DNA of 14,739 nucleotides from Planctomycetota bacterium (lineage in GTDB: Bacteria; Planctomycetota; Brocadiia; JAJRTI01). Positions 1 to 8,057 of this stretch are shown here, piece by piece (positions within the stretch are counted from its first letter, which is position 1; every line of letters starts with the position of its first letter). Where the stretch lies: the NCBI GenBank assembly GCA_024278415.1, contig JAJRTI010000339.1, forward strand, positions 1 through 14,739. The letters run 5' to 3'. The notes under the pieces are model-generated. The model was not told the origin of the DNA. It worked only from the letters and a program-made list of their open reading frames with translations, and did not search any database. Both the position numbers and the translations under genes were made by a program.

Positions 1-26
1 CCATCAACCATGAACCATCAACCATT
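1..26. repeat. 7-bp tandem repeat upstream of groEL
   Basis: Three complete heptamers of the form CCATSAA (ccatcaa, ccatgaa, ccatcaa) are followed by a partial fourth (ccatt). The array starts at the window edge, so its true length is unknown. It ends 45 bp before the groEL start codon. Short tandem runs like this are common between genes in environmental GC-rich bacteria; I see no function. Confidence 0.7.
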
Positions 27-71
27 CCGCCCCCGGCGGGATCGTCTCTTCTGACCCGGAGGTTTACCCCC

Positions 72-1670
<1,599 letters not shown>

Positions 1671-1736
1671 GGAATAAGCCGGAACGCTTGCGGGGCCACA
1701 GGACTACCCGCCAACCACGCGCAGCTCCAATGCGCA

Positions 1737-1758
1737 CGGCCGGCTTCCGAGCCGGCCG
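1737..1758. repeat. GC-rich perfect hairpin after groEL
   Basis: A 9-bp perfect stem (cggccggct / agccggccg) with a tetraloop tccg lies 66 bp after the groEL stop. No T-run follows, so it is not itself an intrinsic terminator. It may stabilise the groEL 3' end upstream of the real terminator at 1795-1835. Confidence 0.6.
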
Positions 1759-1794
1759 CATCTCCCGGCCCTGCAAGCCCCGGATATCCAACCC

Positions 1795-1835
1795 ACGGGC
1801 ACGTCGCCGAGCAATCGGTGGCGTGCCCGTTTTTT
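1795..1835 (+). terminator. Rho-independent terminator of groEL
   Basis: A long stem pairs acgggcacgtcgccga (1795-1810) with tcggtggcgtgcccgt (1815-1830) around a four-base loop, gcaa. There are only two imperfect positions, one a possible G-U pair. Six T residues (1830-1835) follow. The T-run is on the + side only, so it terminates groEL and not the converging toxin-antitoxin operon. Confidence 0.92.
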
Positions 1836-1890
1836 GTGCGCAGGGGGCGTGATGCGGAAGCCCGTCCACCGTTCGACGGATGGGGCCGCA

Positions 1891-2211
1891 TCATGCCCCC
1901 GGACCCGGCCTCTCATTCTCAAGCCTGAATTGCCAGTAGCCCGGTGGACGTTTTAAGTGCGCCACCGCCACGATGTGGATCTCTGCAGGGCCAGGCACAT
2001 ACACAATGCCATAGGGGAACCGATGCAGCAGCACACGACGGTACCGGCCCCTGAGCCGACGGCCAGCGCAACGGATGCTCCCGGACGCGTTCAGTGGCCT
2101 CCTCCACTTCACGCAGAAACGCCTGCCCCAGCCTCTCGTTGCACTCCTCGTAATACGCCGCTGCTCCCGGGCCTCTGCCTTCGCTGCGGGATGGTAGATC
2201 AGCTCTGCCAT
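1891..2211 (-). pseudogene. ParE/RelE-type toxin with two compensating frameshifts
   Basis: Toxin partner of the antitoxin at 2199-2438. ParE/RelE toxins poison gyrase or cleave ribosome-bound mRNA. The family pattern is plain but spread over two frames. The start (MAELIYHPAAKAEAR) and the end (RRVLLHRFPYGIVYV, then IHIVAVAHLKRPPGYW) read in the frame of the ATG at 2211. The middle (AAAYYEECNERLGQAFL, EVEEATERVREHPLRWP) reads in the next frame. Joining the pieces needs one missing base near 2160-2166 and a compensating indel near 2055-2062. The uninterrupted frame still gives 106 residues, with a nonsense Arg-rich centre. The start overlaps the antitoxin stop by 13 bases, the usual coupled arrangement. 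Either the toxin is inactivated or the assembly has two indels here. Subfamily (ParE or RelE) is not certain; the AVAHxKRxPGYW ending favours ParE-like. Confidence 0.82.
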
Positions 2212-2438
2212 CCGAGTTCTTGCCGAATCTCGGCCAAGGCCTGCTCCGCAGGGATGCCCTTGACCTCGCCCTTCTTGAGTTGCTTGTAGCGTTCTTCGGT
2301 TTCTCGCACCCAGGTCTCATCCACTTCATTCAGCGGCTCGTCGTCGAGACTTCGGCAAAGCCGTTCGGTGAGAAACTCCCTCTCCTGTGCCGGGAGCTGA
2401 AGCGCTTGGGCTTCGATATCTTTCAGTTCGGGTGGCAC
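2199..2438 (-). CDS. Antitoxin, putative addiction module component family
   Basis: A 79-residue acidic, helical protein of the small antitoxin family known as 'putative addiction module component' (TIGR02574 / Unstab_antitox type). It pairs with ParE/RelE toxins, neutralises them, and normally helps autorepress the operon. Family-like features are the N-terminal ALQLPAQEREFLTERLCRSLDDE segment, a central Trp (ETWVRETEERYKQLKKGEVK), and the GIPAEQALAEIRQEL end. The start is GTG with an excellent AAGGAGG Shine-Dalgarno (2446-2452) seven bases away. It precedes and overlaps the toxin by 13 bases, in the order antitoxin-toxin. The antitoxin is intact although the toxin frame is broken, as expected when toxin loss is tolerated and antitoxin loss is not. 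Confidence 0.88.
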   Translation of the reverse strand: MPPELKDIEAQALQLPAQEREFLTERLCRSLDDEPLNEVDETWVRETEERYKQLKKGEVKGIPAEQALAEIRQELGWQS

Positions 2439-2493
2439 GTGCGCACCTCCTTGGGCTGCTGGTTTCGTTGTGCCCCTGTCGGCCCTCGGATCG

Positions 2494-2527
2494 TCAGAGG
2501 CGGCAAGGGGTCAGAGGCGGCAAGGGG
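2494..2527. repeat. Perfect 17-bp tandem duplication in TA leader
   Basis: The unit tcagaggcggcaagggg occurs twice back to back (2494-2510 and 2511-2527). It lies inside the predicted 5' leader of the toxin-antitoxin operon, between the promoter at 2551-2579 and the antitoxin GTG. It could be an operator for autorepression or a chance duplication. Confidence 0.75.
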
Positions 2528-2550
2528 GTTGGGGCTTCACCTATACCCGC

Positions 2551-2579
2551 ATTCTCGGCTACCTATCGGCTGTTGTCAA
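2551..2579 (-). promoter_or_regulatory. Predicted sigma70 promoter of the toxin-antitoxin operon
   Basis: On the minus strand a perfect -35 box TTGACA (2574-2579) is separated by 17 bases from GAGAAT (2551-2556), which matches four of six -10 positions. Transcription would start near 2544, giving a leader of about 105 bases that contains the 17-bp tandem repeat. Predicted from sequence only. Confidence 0.5.
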
Positions 2580-2635
2580 GGCTGTGACGGGGGCTTCGCG
2601 TCATTGCCCCTCTGGGCTTCGAGGAACTCCGATCG

Positions 2636-2676
2636 TGCGGGAACCCAAGCGCCGTCGCCGTCCCGCACATGCGGGA
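2636..2676. repeat. Three-arm inverted repeat downstream of the EamA gene
   Basis: The arm tgcggga (2636-2642) is complementary to tcccgca (2661-2667), which is also complementary to a second tgcggga (2670-2676). The middle arm can therefore pair with either outer arm. It lies 22 bp past the stop of the EamA gene (minus strand). No T-run follows on either strand, so it is at best a weak or Rho-assisted end signal. Otherwise I see nothing gene-like between 2580 and 2698. Confidence 0.5.
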
Positions 2677-2698
2677 CTCTGCCGGCGCACATAGGCTG

Positions 2699-3556
2699 TC
2701 AGCCCGCTGGCGACATCGCCAGCAGCACGATCGCCCCGATTGCTAGAAGGCTCCCCACCACCTTCGCCGGGGTCAGTTTCTCGTGGAGGAAGATGATGGC
2801 CAGGGCCGCGGTGACGACGAAGCTGAGCTGCGTGATGGGGATGCAGATGCTGGCCTCGCCCTTGGCCACCGACGCCAAAACGGCAAGCGTGCCGAGCGCG
2901 AGGAGCACGCCGTTGGCCGCGGCGTACTTGACCGCTTTGCGCGGGACTTTCAGATGCTGCTCCCACCACGCGTACGCAGCCGCGAGCGCGGCAAACACGA
3001 TCGACTGTATTAGCACGAAGCTCCCACGCTCACACTCGGCGACCTTGGCCGCCCATGCCCACGTAAGCTGCATGCCCGTGGCCAGCACCATGCCCACCAG
3101 CGCGAAGGCCATCGCGCGCATCTCGACCGCTCGGCGGCCCTGTAGACTGACGAAGAACGCGCCAATGGCCACGACCGCGAGCGCGAGCCCGGCGAGCTTG
3201 TGCCACGTGCGCGGCTCCTTGAAGATCACCATGGCGAGGCCCGCGGCGAGCACGAAGTTCATGCGGAACACGGCCACGTTCACGCTCGCCTGCCCGGTCT
3301 TGAGGCTCTTGGTGAGGAACGCCATGGCCGAGAACGCGAGTGCGCCGGACAGCGATGCGAAGCCGATGGCCCCCATGGAGAAGTCGAAGCGCCCCGCGAG
3401 GAGGGTGGCCGCGAGCGACGTGGCCACGAAAAACGGGCTCTGCGCGAGCAGGTAGCTGCTTGCCGGCACGTTCATCTGCCGCGCCCGGCGGCTCACCGCG
3501 TCCGCCGCGCCCATGAGGACCATGGCGACCAGCGCGAGTATGAAAGGCGTAGGCAT
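2699..3556 (-). CDS. EamA/DMT-family membrane transporter
   Basis: A 285-residue, very hydrophobic protein with about ten predicted membrane helices in two similar halves, as in the drug/metabolite transporter superfamily with EamA domains. It starts MPTPFILALVAMVLMGAADAVS; the join between halves lies near residue 143 (GRRAVEMRAMAFALVGMVLATG). Each half ends with the family-typical 'E + helix' pattern: FKEPRTWHKLAGLALAVVAIG in the first and LHEKLTPAKVVGSLLAIGAIVLL in the second. Such proteins sit in the inner membrane and move small metabolites, often as exporters; the substrate cannot be told. It follows the EIIA-like gene by 30 bp and is probably cotranscribed from the promoter at 4140-4168. 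No strong Shine-Dalgarno precedes its ATG, so translation may be coupled to the upstream gene. Confidence 0.9.
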   Translation of the reverse strand: MPTPFILALVAMVLMGAADAVSRRARQMNVPASSYLLAQSPFFVATSLAATLLAGRFDFSMGAIGFASLSGALAFSAMAFLTKSLKTGQASVNVAVFRMNFVLAAGLAMVIFKEPRTWHKLAGLALAVVAIGAFFVSLQGRRAVEMRAMAFALVGMVLATGMQLTWAWAAKVAECERGSFVLIQSIVFAALAAAYAWWEQHLKVPRKAVKYAAANGVLLALGTLAVLASVAKGEASICIPITQLSFVVTAALAIIFLHEKLTPAKVVGSLLAIGAIVLLAMSPAG

Positions 3557-3586
3557 AGCCGGCGCCAGAGGGGCAAGTGCCGCCCG

Positions 3587-4078
3587 CTAGATCCCCTCGG
3601 CTTCCTTCTCGGCAAACAACTCGACGAAGTCCTGGAGCTTCCGCGTCTGGTTGAGCAGCCTGGTGAAGAAGTCGTCCGCCGCGAGTTTCACCATTTTTTG
3701 CATGAAGTCGAGATGGATGTTGGGCGGGTTGACCGGGGTGAGCATTGCGCAGATCGTGTGCGTGGGCTGTCCATCGAGCGCGCGGCAGTCCATGCCCTCC
3801 GTGGAGTGGGCGATGCAGCCCACGACCTCAGACAGGCCAGGCCGGCGCACGTGGGGGAGCGCGATCCCCTTGCCGATGGCCGTGGTGCCAAGCGTCTCGC
3901 GCTTGAGGAATGCCTCCAGCACGTCGTCCCGCTCGCCTGACTTGACGACTTTCTTGGCGACCATGACGTCCACGATTTCCACGAGAGCATCCTGCATAGT
4001 CGTGGCCTTCAGATCACGGATTGCGCACTTGCTGAAAGCCTTGGCAAGGGAGCCCTTGGCGGCGGTTGGTTTAGCCAA
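3587..4078 (-). CDS. PTS EIIA-like protein (fructose/nitrogen type)
   Basis: Phosphotransferase EIIA domain of the fructose/mannitol/PtsN type, which carries a phosphate on a histidine. From the chosen start it has 163 residues, close to the family's usual 150. The active-site motif is GKGIALPHVRRP with catalytic His76, preceded by the conserved helix and RETLGTTAIG. The end, FMQKMVKLAADDFFTRLLNQ, fits the family. I chose the TTG at 4078 because AGGAAAGG lies eight bases upstream and a near-consensus promoter (4140-4168) sits just before it. The frame stays open to 4303, but the extra N-terminus has no family likeness and would span that promoter. No EIIB, EIIC or HPr gene is nearby. With a sodium symporter upstream and an EamA transporter downstream, a regulatory role like PtsN is likely, by inference. 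Confidence 0.88.
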   Translation of the reverse strand: MAKPTAAKGSLAKAFSKCAIRDLKATTMQDALVEIVDVMVAKKVVKSGERDDVLEAFLKRETLGTTAIGKGIALPHVRRPGLSEVVGCIAHSTEGMDCRALDGQPTHTICAMLTPVNPPNIHLDFMQKMVKLAADDFFTRLLNQTRKLQDFVELFAEKEAEGI

Positions 4079-4139
4079 CGCTATGTCCTTTCCTGTGAGG
4101 TATCGATCCTGAGTTCTACGGTTGGCGTGTCGATTTGCG

Positions 4140-4168
4140 ATTATAGGGAGCGCACAACGCGATATCAA
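4140..4168 (-). promoter_or_regulatory. Near-consensus sigma70 promoter of the EIIA-EamA pair
   Basis: On the minus strand, TTGATA (4163-4168, five of six) is followed after exactly 17 bases by a perfect TATAAT (4140-4145). Transcription would begin near 4133, about 55 bases before the TTG start at 4078. The -35 box lies eight bases beyond the symporter stop, so the EIIA-EamA pair need not depend on the symporter promoter. Confidence 0.75.
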
Positions 4169-4175
4169 GTTGGCC

Positions 4176-5828
4176 TCACTCCCCTTCGGTCTGGCGCTCT
4201 TGCCCGCTCTCATCCTTCTCCGGCGGCCATACGCCTGGCTCGGGGATCGCGGTATGCGGTTCGGGCTCCCGTTTCCAGGGCAGGGCCGTGATGATCCACG
4301 CAATGATCAGTGTGCGAATGATCCAGCCGAAACCGATGTACTTGGAGGCGGAGTCGGCTGCGGCCGCCTTTTGAATCTCCTGGTCAACCGCCTCGACGTA
4401 CTGCACGACAGGGCCCGTCTTGAGGGCTTTCCGGTCAGGCGCTTTGCCTGGGGCGAACTGGCTCCAAATGGATGATTCGAGCATGATCAGCAGCACCAGG
4501 GGGGTCAGGAACCGGATGCAGAAGTCCCACCATCGCCCAACCTTAAACTGTGAAGTCGCATTGATGTGGCGCCTCAGGAGGCCCACGCCGATGACGACCG
4601 CGGCCAAGACGCATTCGAGCAAGCCCACCGTGACGAGTCCATAGCTGGTGAGGTAGTGGTCGACGATGCCCAGCCACGGTGCGCCGGCCCGCGTGGCGAA
4701 CAGTAGGCTCCCGCAGAAGCCCACCAGGCAGAGCACCGTACATGTGCGGAACCGGCTCACGCCGAATTTGTCTTGAATGGCAGACGCAAAGGCCTCCAAG
4801 ATCGATATCGACGACGAGAGCCCCGCGACGATGAGCGTCAGGAAAAACATCGCGCCGAACAACTGGGGGAGCTTCTGCGCGGCGCCTGGCATCTGAGCGA
4901 TTGCCTGTGGATAAGCAATGAATGCCAACCCACCACCGCCCACGGCGACCTCAGACACGGGCTTGCCCGCTTTGGCCGCCATGAAGCCGAGAGTGCCAAA
5001 CACGGCGAAACCGGCCATGAACGAATAGGCGCAGTTGACCACGCCGGTGATGATCGCGTTGCCCGCGATGTCCGCGTCCTCAGGCAGGTAGCTCGCATAG
5101 GCGATCATGATGCCGAAGCCCACGCTGAGCGAGAAGAAGATCTGGCCATAGGCGGCGATCCACACGTCTGTGTCTTTGAGCTTCGACCAGTCCGGCTTGA
5201 GATACGCCCTGATGCCTTCCCCCGCGCCTTCGAGAGTTACCCCGCGTATCACCAGGATGACCGTCAGCACAAACAGCAGCGGCATGAAGATCTTGCAGGC
5301 GACCTCGACGCCTTTCTGGACGCCTCGCGCGGTGATGATCCAGTTCAGAACCCACACGACCACCAGCCCCCAGACGATCGGCATCACTAACCCGCCAATG
5401 GCCCACGGCGAGTCTGATGCCCTCAGGAACTGCTTGTTGAAGAAGCCGCTCGGATCGTCGCCCCAGGCCAACGTGAAGGCGAACCGGAAGTAGTTGCAGC
5501 ACCAACTGATGACTACGCAGTAGTACAGCTCGATGCCGAACATGACGAACACCACGGCCCACCAGCCGAGAAACTCCCAGCCCTTGCCCACCCGGCGCAG
5601 TGCGGCCGGCGCGGAGCCGCGGAGCCGATGGCCGAGCGCGTACTCGAGGATGAGGATCGGTATGCCGGCGGTGACAAGCGCCACGGCGTAGGGGATGAGG
5701 AACGCACCTCCGCCGTTGTCGTAGCACACGTAGCTGAAGCGCCAGATGTTGCCTAGGCCGATGGCCGACCCAATGGCCGCGGCCAAGAAGCCCATGCGGG
5801 ATTTCCATTGTTCGCGTTCGGCTGCCAT
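4176..5828 (-). CDS. SLC6/NSS-family sodium-dependent symporter
   Basis: Inner-membrane sodium:solute symporter with the LeuT fold, probably importing an amino acid or amine; substrate unknown. It has 550 residues and about 12 membrane helices. The TM1 signature is AIGLGNIWRFSY, with Na-site residues Ala22 and Asn27 at the same numbers as in LeuT. TM6 reads GQIFFSLSVGFGIMIAYASY and TM8 reads AGLSSSISILEAF. By motif alignment Tyr47, Gln229, Ser233, Asn265 and Ser269 match the chloride-site set of eukaryotic SLC6 carriers; LeuT has Glu at the last position. A roughly 100-residue C-terminal region contains a charged loop, a last helix (IRTLIIAWIITALPW) and an acidic cytoplasmic tail. The ATG at 5828 has a GAGAGAGG Shine-Dalgarno seven bases upstream and a good promoter at 5898-5925. 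Family certain; chloride dependence inferred. Confidence 0.96.
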   Translation of the reverse strand: MAAEREQWKSRMGFLAAAIGSAIGLGNIWRFSYVCYDNGGGAFLIPYAVALVTAGIPILILEYALGHRLRGSAPAALRRVGKGWEFLGWWAVVFVMFGIELYYCVVISWCCNYFRFAFTLAWGDDPSGFFNKQFLRASDSPWAIGGLVMPIVWGLVVVWVLNWIITARGVQKGVEVACKIFMPLLFVLTVILVIRGVTLEGAGEGIRAYLKPDWSKLKDTDVWIAAYGQIFFSLSVGFGIMIAYASYLPEDADIAGNAIITGVVNCAYSFMAGFAVFGTLGFMAAKAGKPVSEVAVGGGGLAFIAYPQAIAQMPGAAQKLPQLFGAMFFLTLIVAGLSSSISILEAFASAIQDKFGVSRFRTCTVLCLVGFCGSLLFATRAGAPWLGIVDHYLTSYGLVTVGLLECVLAAVVIGVGLLRRHINATSQFKVGRWWDFCIRFLTPLVLLIMLESSIWSQFAPGKAPDRKALKTGPVVQYVEAVDQEIQKAAAADSASKYIGFGWIIRTLIIAWIITALPWKREPEPHTAIPEPGVWPPEKDESGQERQTEGE

Positions 5829-5897
5829 TAGCGGTCCTCTCTCTTGTTCATCTGCCTCGTGCGGGAGCCGGCGACTCGCCGATTGCCGTGGCCTGGG

Positions 5898-5925
5898 ATG
5901 ATAGCAGGGCGGTCCGGGAATTCAA
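5898..5925 (-). promoter_or_regulatory. Predicted sigma70 promoter of the symporter gene
   Basis: On the minus strand, TTGAAT (5920-5925, four of six) is followed after 16 bases by TATCAT (5898-5903, five of six). The start site would be near 5891, giving a leader of about 60 bases before the ATG at 5828. It is divergent from the promoter at 5946-5974, and the two -35 boxes are only 20 bp apart, so one regulator could act on both. Confidence 0.65.
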
Positions 5926-5945
5926 GGGAGGAATGGCGGGAGCGA

Positions 5946-5974
5946 TTGATCCCCTGCCCCCGCGTGTCTAAGAT
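5946..5974 (+). promoter_or_regulatory. Predicted promoter giving a leaderless mRNA
   Basis: TTGATC (5946-5951, four of six) is followed after 17 bases by TAAGAT (5969-5974, four of six). The expected start site (5980-5983) falls one to four bases before the ATG at 5984. No Shine-Dalgarno is visible there, so the transcript would be leaderless or nearly so. Confidence 0.5.
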
Positions 5975-5983
5975 GCACGCTCC

Positions 5984-7927
5984 ATGAACGCGCCAGAAGA
6001 CATTGGCAACACCACACCCGGCCGCGGCGAGATGGCCGCGCGAGGCATCGTGCTCGGCCTGGGCATGATCGCGGTCACCAATGTGTGGGCGACATACTCC
6101 GAGTACTACATGCGCTCCTCGGTCGTGGGCGTGGGCATCGTGCCCATGTCGGTGTTCCTGCCCTTCCTGCTGCTCGTGTTGGTGGGCAACACGCTGCTGC
6201 GCACGTACGCGCCGCGGCTGGCGCTGAGCCAAGGGGAGCTGCTCATCGCGTTCGTCATGGGGCTTGTGGGCAACGCGGCTTCGACCGCCGCGCAATGGCT
6301 CGCCACACTCGCGGCGCCGTACTACTTCGCCACACCGGAAAACCAGTACGCGATGTTCCACGCGTACCTACCCTCGTACCTCGTCCCGACGAACGCCAAC
6401 CAGGCCATGAAGTGGTTCTTCGAGGGCATGCCCGAAGGCCAGCGCATCCCGTGGGAGGCGTGGGCCATTCCCCTGTTCTGGTGGCTCGGGTTCTTCGTCG
6501 CGGCCACGGTCGGCTCGCTGTCGATTGCGTCCATCTTCCGCGCCCAGTGGGTGGAGAAGGAGCGCCTGAGCTTCCCCCTCGCGCTGGTGCCGCTCAAGAT
6601 GACCGACGACACGGGCCGGCCCCGGCGCGCGTGGCCCGCGTTCGCGCGCGACCGCCTCTTCTGGATCGGCGCGTCGATTCCGCTATTTGTGATCCTCTGG
6701 AACTGCCTCGGCTACTTCTGGCCGGCGTTCCCGCAGATGAACTTCATCTACGGCCGCTGGGTGCGCTTCTTGCGCTACACGCCTCCCTTCTACACGCGGG
6801 TGAACTTCTTCGTCATCGGCTTCGCCTACTTCGCGCACCTCGACGTGATCTTCAGCATGTGGTTCTTCGCTCTCGCGGGCATGGCGCAGACCGCGTTCTT
6901 CAACCGCTTCGGCATCACCTTCGGCCCGGTCACGGAGTTCTCCTACCCCATGCGTCTCGTGCGCGTGCAGTGTTGCGGCGCGTACTGCTTCCTCGCGCTC
7001 TGGTTCATCTGGATCGCGCGTGAGCATCTCGTGCAGGTCGTCAAGCGCGCGTGGGTCGGGACCGGAGGCGATCCAGACGAACTGATGCCGTCGCGGGTCG
7101 CGCTCTTGGGAGTGGCGTTCAGTCTGGCCTTCATCTTCGGGTTCTTCCTGCGCGCCGGCATGAACCCCACGCTGATCGCGGTGTACATGCTCATCACGTT
7201 CATCTTCGCGTTCGGCATGGCCAAGTTCGTAGCGGAGAGCGGGCTCATCTACTTCAGCTTCCCCTTCGACCACCAGGAGTTCGCGGTCTTCCTCATCGGC
7301 TCGGAGCAGTTCAGTGCGCGCGCGATGACCGCGTGGACCCTGGGCCGCGCGATGGTCATGTTCAACATCGTGGGCTACGCGCACGTGGGCAAAATCGCAG
7401 ATGCGTTCCGGGCGAACAAGCGCCGCATCGCGGGAGCGGTGGTCCTGGCGGCGGTCGTGGGGTTTCTCTTTGCGCTGTGGCTCGCCATGGCCAAGGCGTA
7501 CGACGTGGGGGCGTACAACTCCGGCCATCCGGTGTACACGCGCTCCTACCGCTGGACGTACGGCACACTCGTGCGCAAGCTCAGGAACCCGGTGTTCGTG
7601 GACTGGCCCAAGATCGGGCTGTTCGTGTGGGGCGGCGTCGTGTGTGCGTTCCTCACGTTCATGCGCTATCGGTTCGCTTGGTGGCGCCTGCACCCGATCG
7701 GCTTCACCGTCGGCGTGCAGGGCCCCACGCGCACCGCGGCCATGTCGCTCATGATCGTGTGGCTCATCAAGCTCGTGCTCGTGCGCATTGGAGGCGCGAG
7801 GCTGGTCCGCCGCGCAGAGCCGTTCTTCCTAGGCATCGTGGCCGGCCACGCGCTCGGCGTGGGCATCTCGTTCGTCATCGACTGGATCTGGTTCCCCGGG
7901 GCGGGCCACCCCGTGCACTTCTGGTAA
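5984..7927 (+). CDS. Large polytopic membrane protein, DUF6785/DUF6784-like
   Basis: A 647-residue integral membrane protein of unknown function. It has many predicted helices, for example near residues 20-37, 47-72, 82-105 and 160-184, then several more through the C-terminal half (a helix at GHALGVGISFVIDWIWF ends it). Between helices lie conserved-looking stretches such as RAQWVEKERLSFPLALVP after TM4 and FGMAKFVAESGLIYFSFPFDHQEF in the middle. I recognise these as typical of proteins annotated DUF6785 (N-terminal) and DUF6784 (C-terminal), common in planctomycetes and relatives and loosely similar to oligopeptide (OPT) transporters. That match is from memory. The start has no Shine-Dalgarno but sits directly behind a promoter-like sequence. 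The next gene, 130 bp downstream on the same strand, encodes a secreted propeller-like protein that could be a partner. Transport is the best guess; substrate unknown. Confidence 0.85.
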   Translation: MNAPEDIGNTTPGRGEMAARGIVLGLGMIAVTNVWATYSEYYMRSSVVGVGIVPMSVFLPFLLLVLVGNTLLRTYAPRLALSQGELLIAFVMGLVGNAASTAAQWLATLAAPYYFATPENQYAMFHAYLPSYLVPTNANQAMKWFFEGMPEGQRIPWEAWAIPLFWWLGFFVAATVGSLSIASIFRAQWVEKERLSFPLALVPLKMTDDTGRPRRAWPAFARDRLFWIGASIPLFVILWNCLGYFWPAFPQMNFIYGRWVRFLRYTPPFYTRVNFFVIGFAYFAHLDVIFSMWFFALAGMAQTAFFNRFGITFGPVTEFSYPMRLVRVQCCGAYCFLALWFIWIAREHLVQVVKRAWVGTGGDPDELMPSRVALLGVAFSLAFIFGFFLRAGMNPTLIAVYMLITFIFAFGMAKFVAESGLIYFSFPFDHQEFAVFLIGSEQFSARAMTAWTLGRAMVMFNIVGYAHVGKIADAFRANKRRIAGAVVLAAVVGFLFALWLAMAKAYDVGAYNSGHPVYTRSYRWTYGTLVRKLRNPVFVDWPKIGLFVWGGVVCAFLTFMRYRFAWWRLHPIGFTVGVQGPTRTAAMSLMIVWLIKLVLVRIGGARLVRRAEPFFLGIVAGHALGVGISFVIDWIWFPGAGHPVHFW

Positions 7928-7942
7928 CGGGGCGAGCACGAA

Positions 7943-7969
7943 CCGCGAAGGCGCGGAGGGCGCAAAGGG
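7943..7969. repeat. Degenerate 9-bp tandem repeat
   Basis: Three imperfect 9-mers stand in a row: ccgcgaagg, cgcggaggg and cgcaaaggg. They begin 16 bp after the stop of the membrane protein gene. Runs of this 'cgcgaagg' type are familiar to me as intergenic spacers in environmental bacterial genomes; no function is evident. An 8-bp inverted repeat (acggggcg at 7927-7934, cgccccgt at 8015-8022) brackets the spacer. Confidence 0.55.
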
Positions 7970-8057
7970 GGGGAGAGATGAGGTAGAATGGCACGCGAGC
8001 TGTTGAGCGCCGGACGCCCCGTTTCTCGCTTCATGGAGAATGAAGGAGGCAACCCGA

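Noticed and set aside
2220..3455. 411-residue + strand open frame
   Set aside because: It runs antisense through the antitoxin gene and the EamA gene; its translation is Ser/Ala/Pro-rich and unlike any protein family.
6683..7693. 336-residue frame antisense to the membrane protein gene
   Set aside because: His/Glu/Arg-rich shadow of a hydrophobic coding sequence; no motif.
7984..7989. TAGAAT as -10 box of the propeller gene
   Set aside because: The sequence 17 bases upstream (cgcaaa) is a poor -35 box, so I do not call a promoter.
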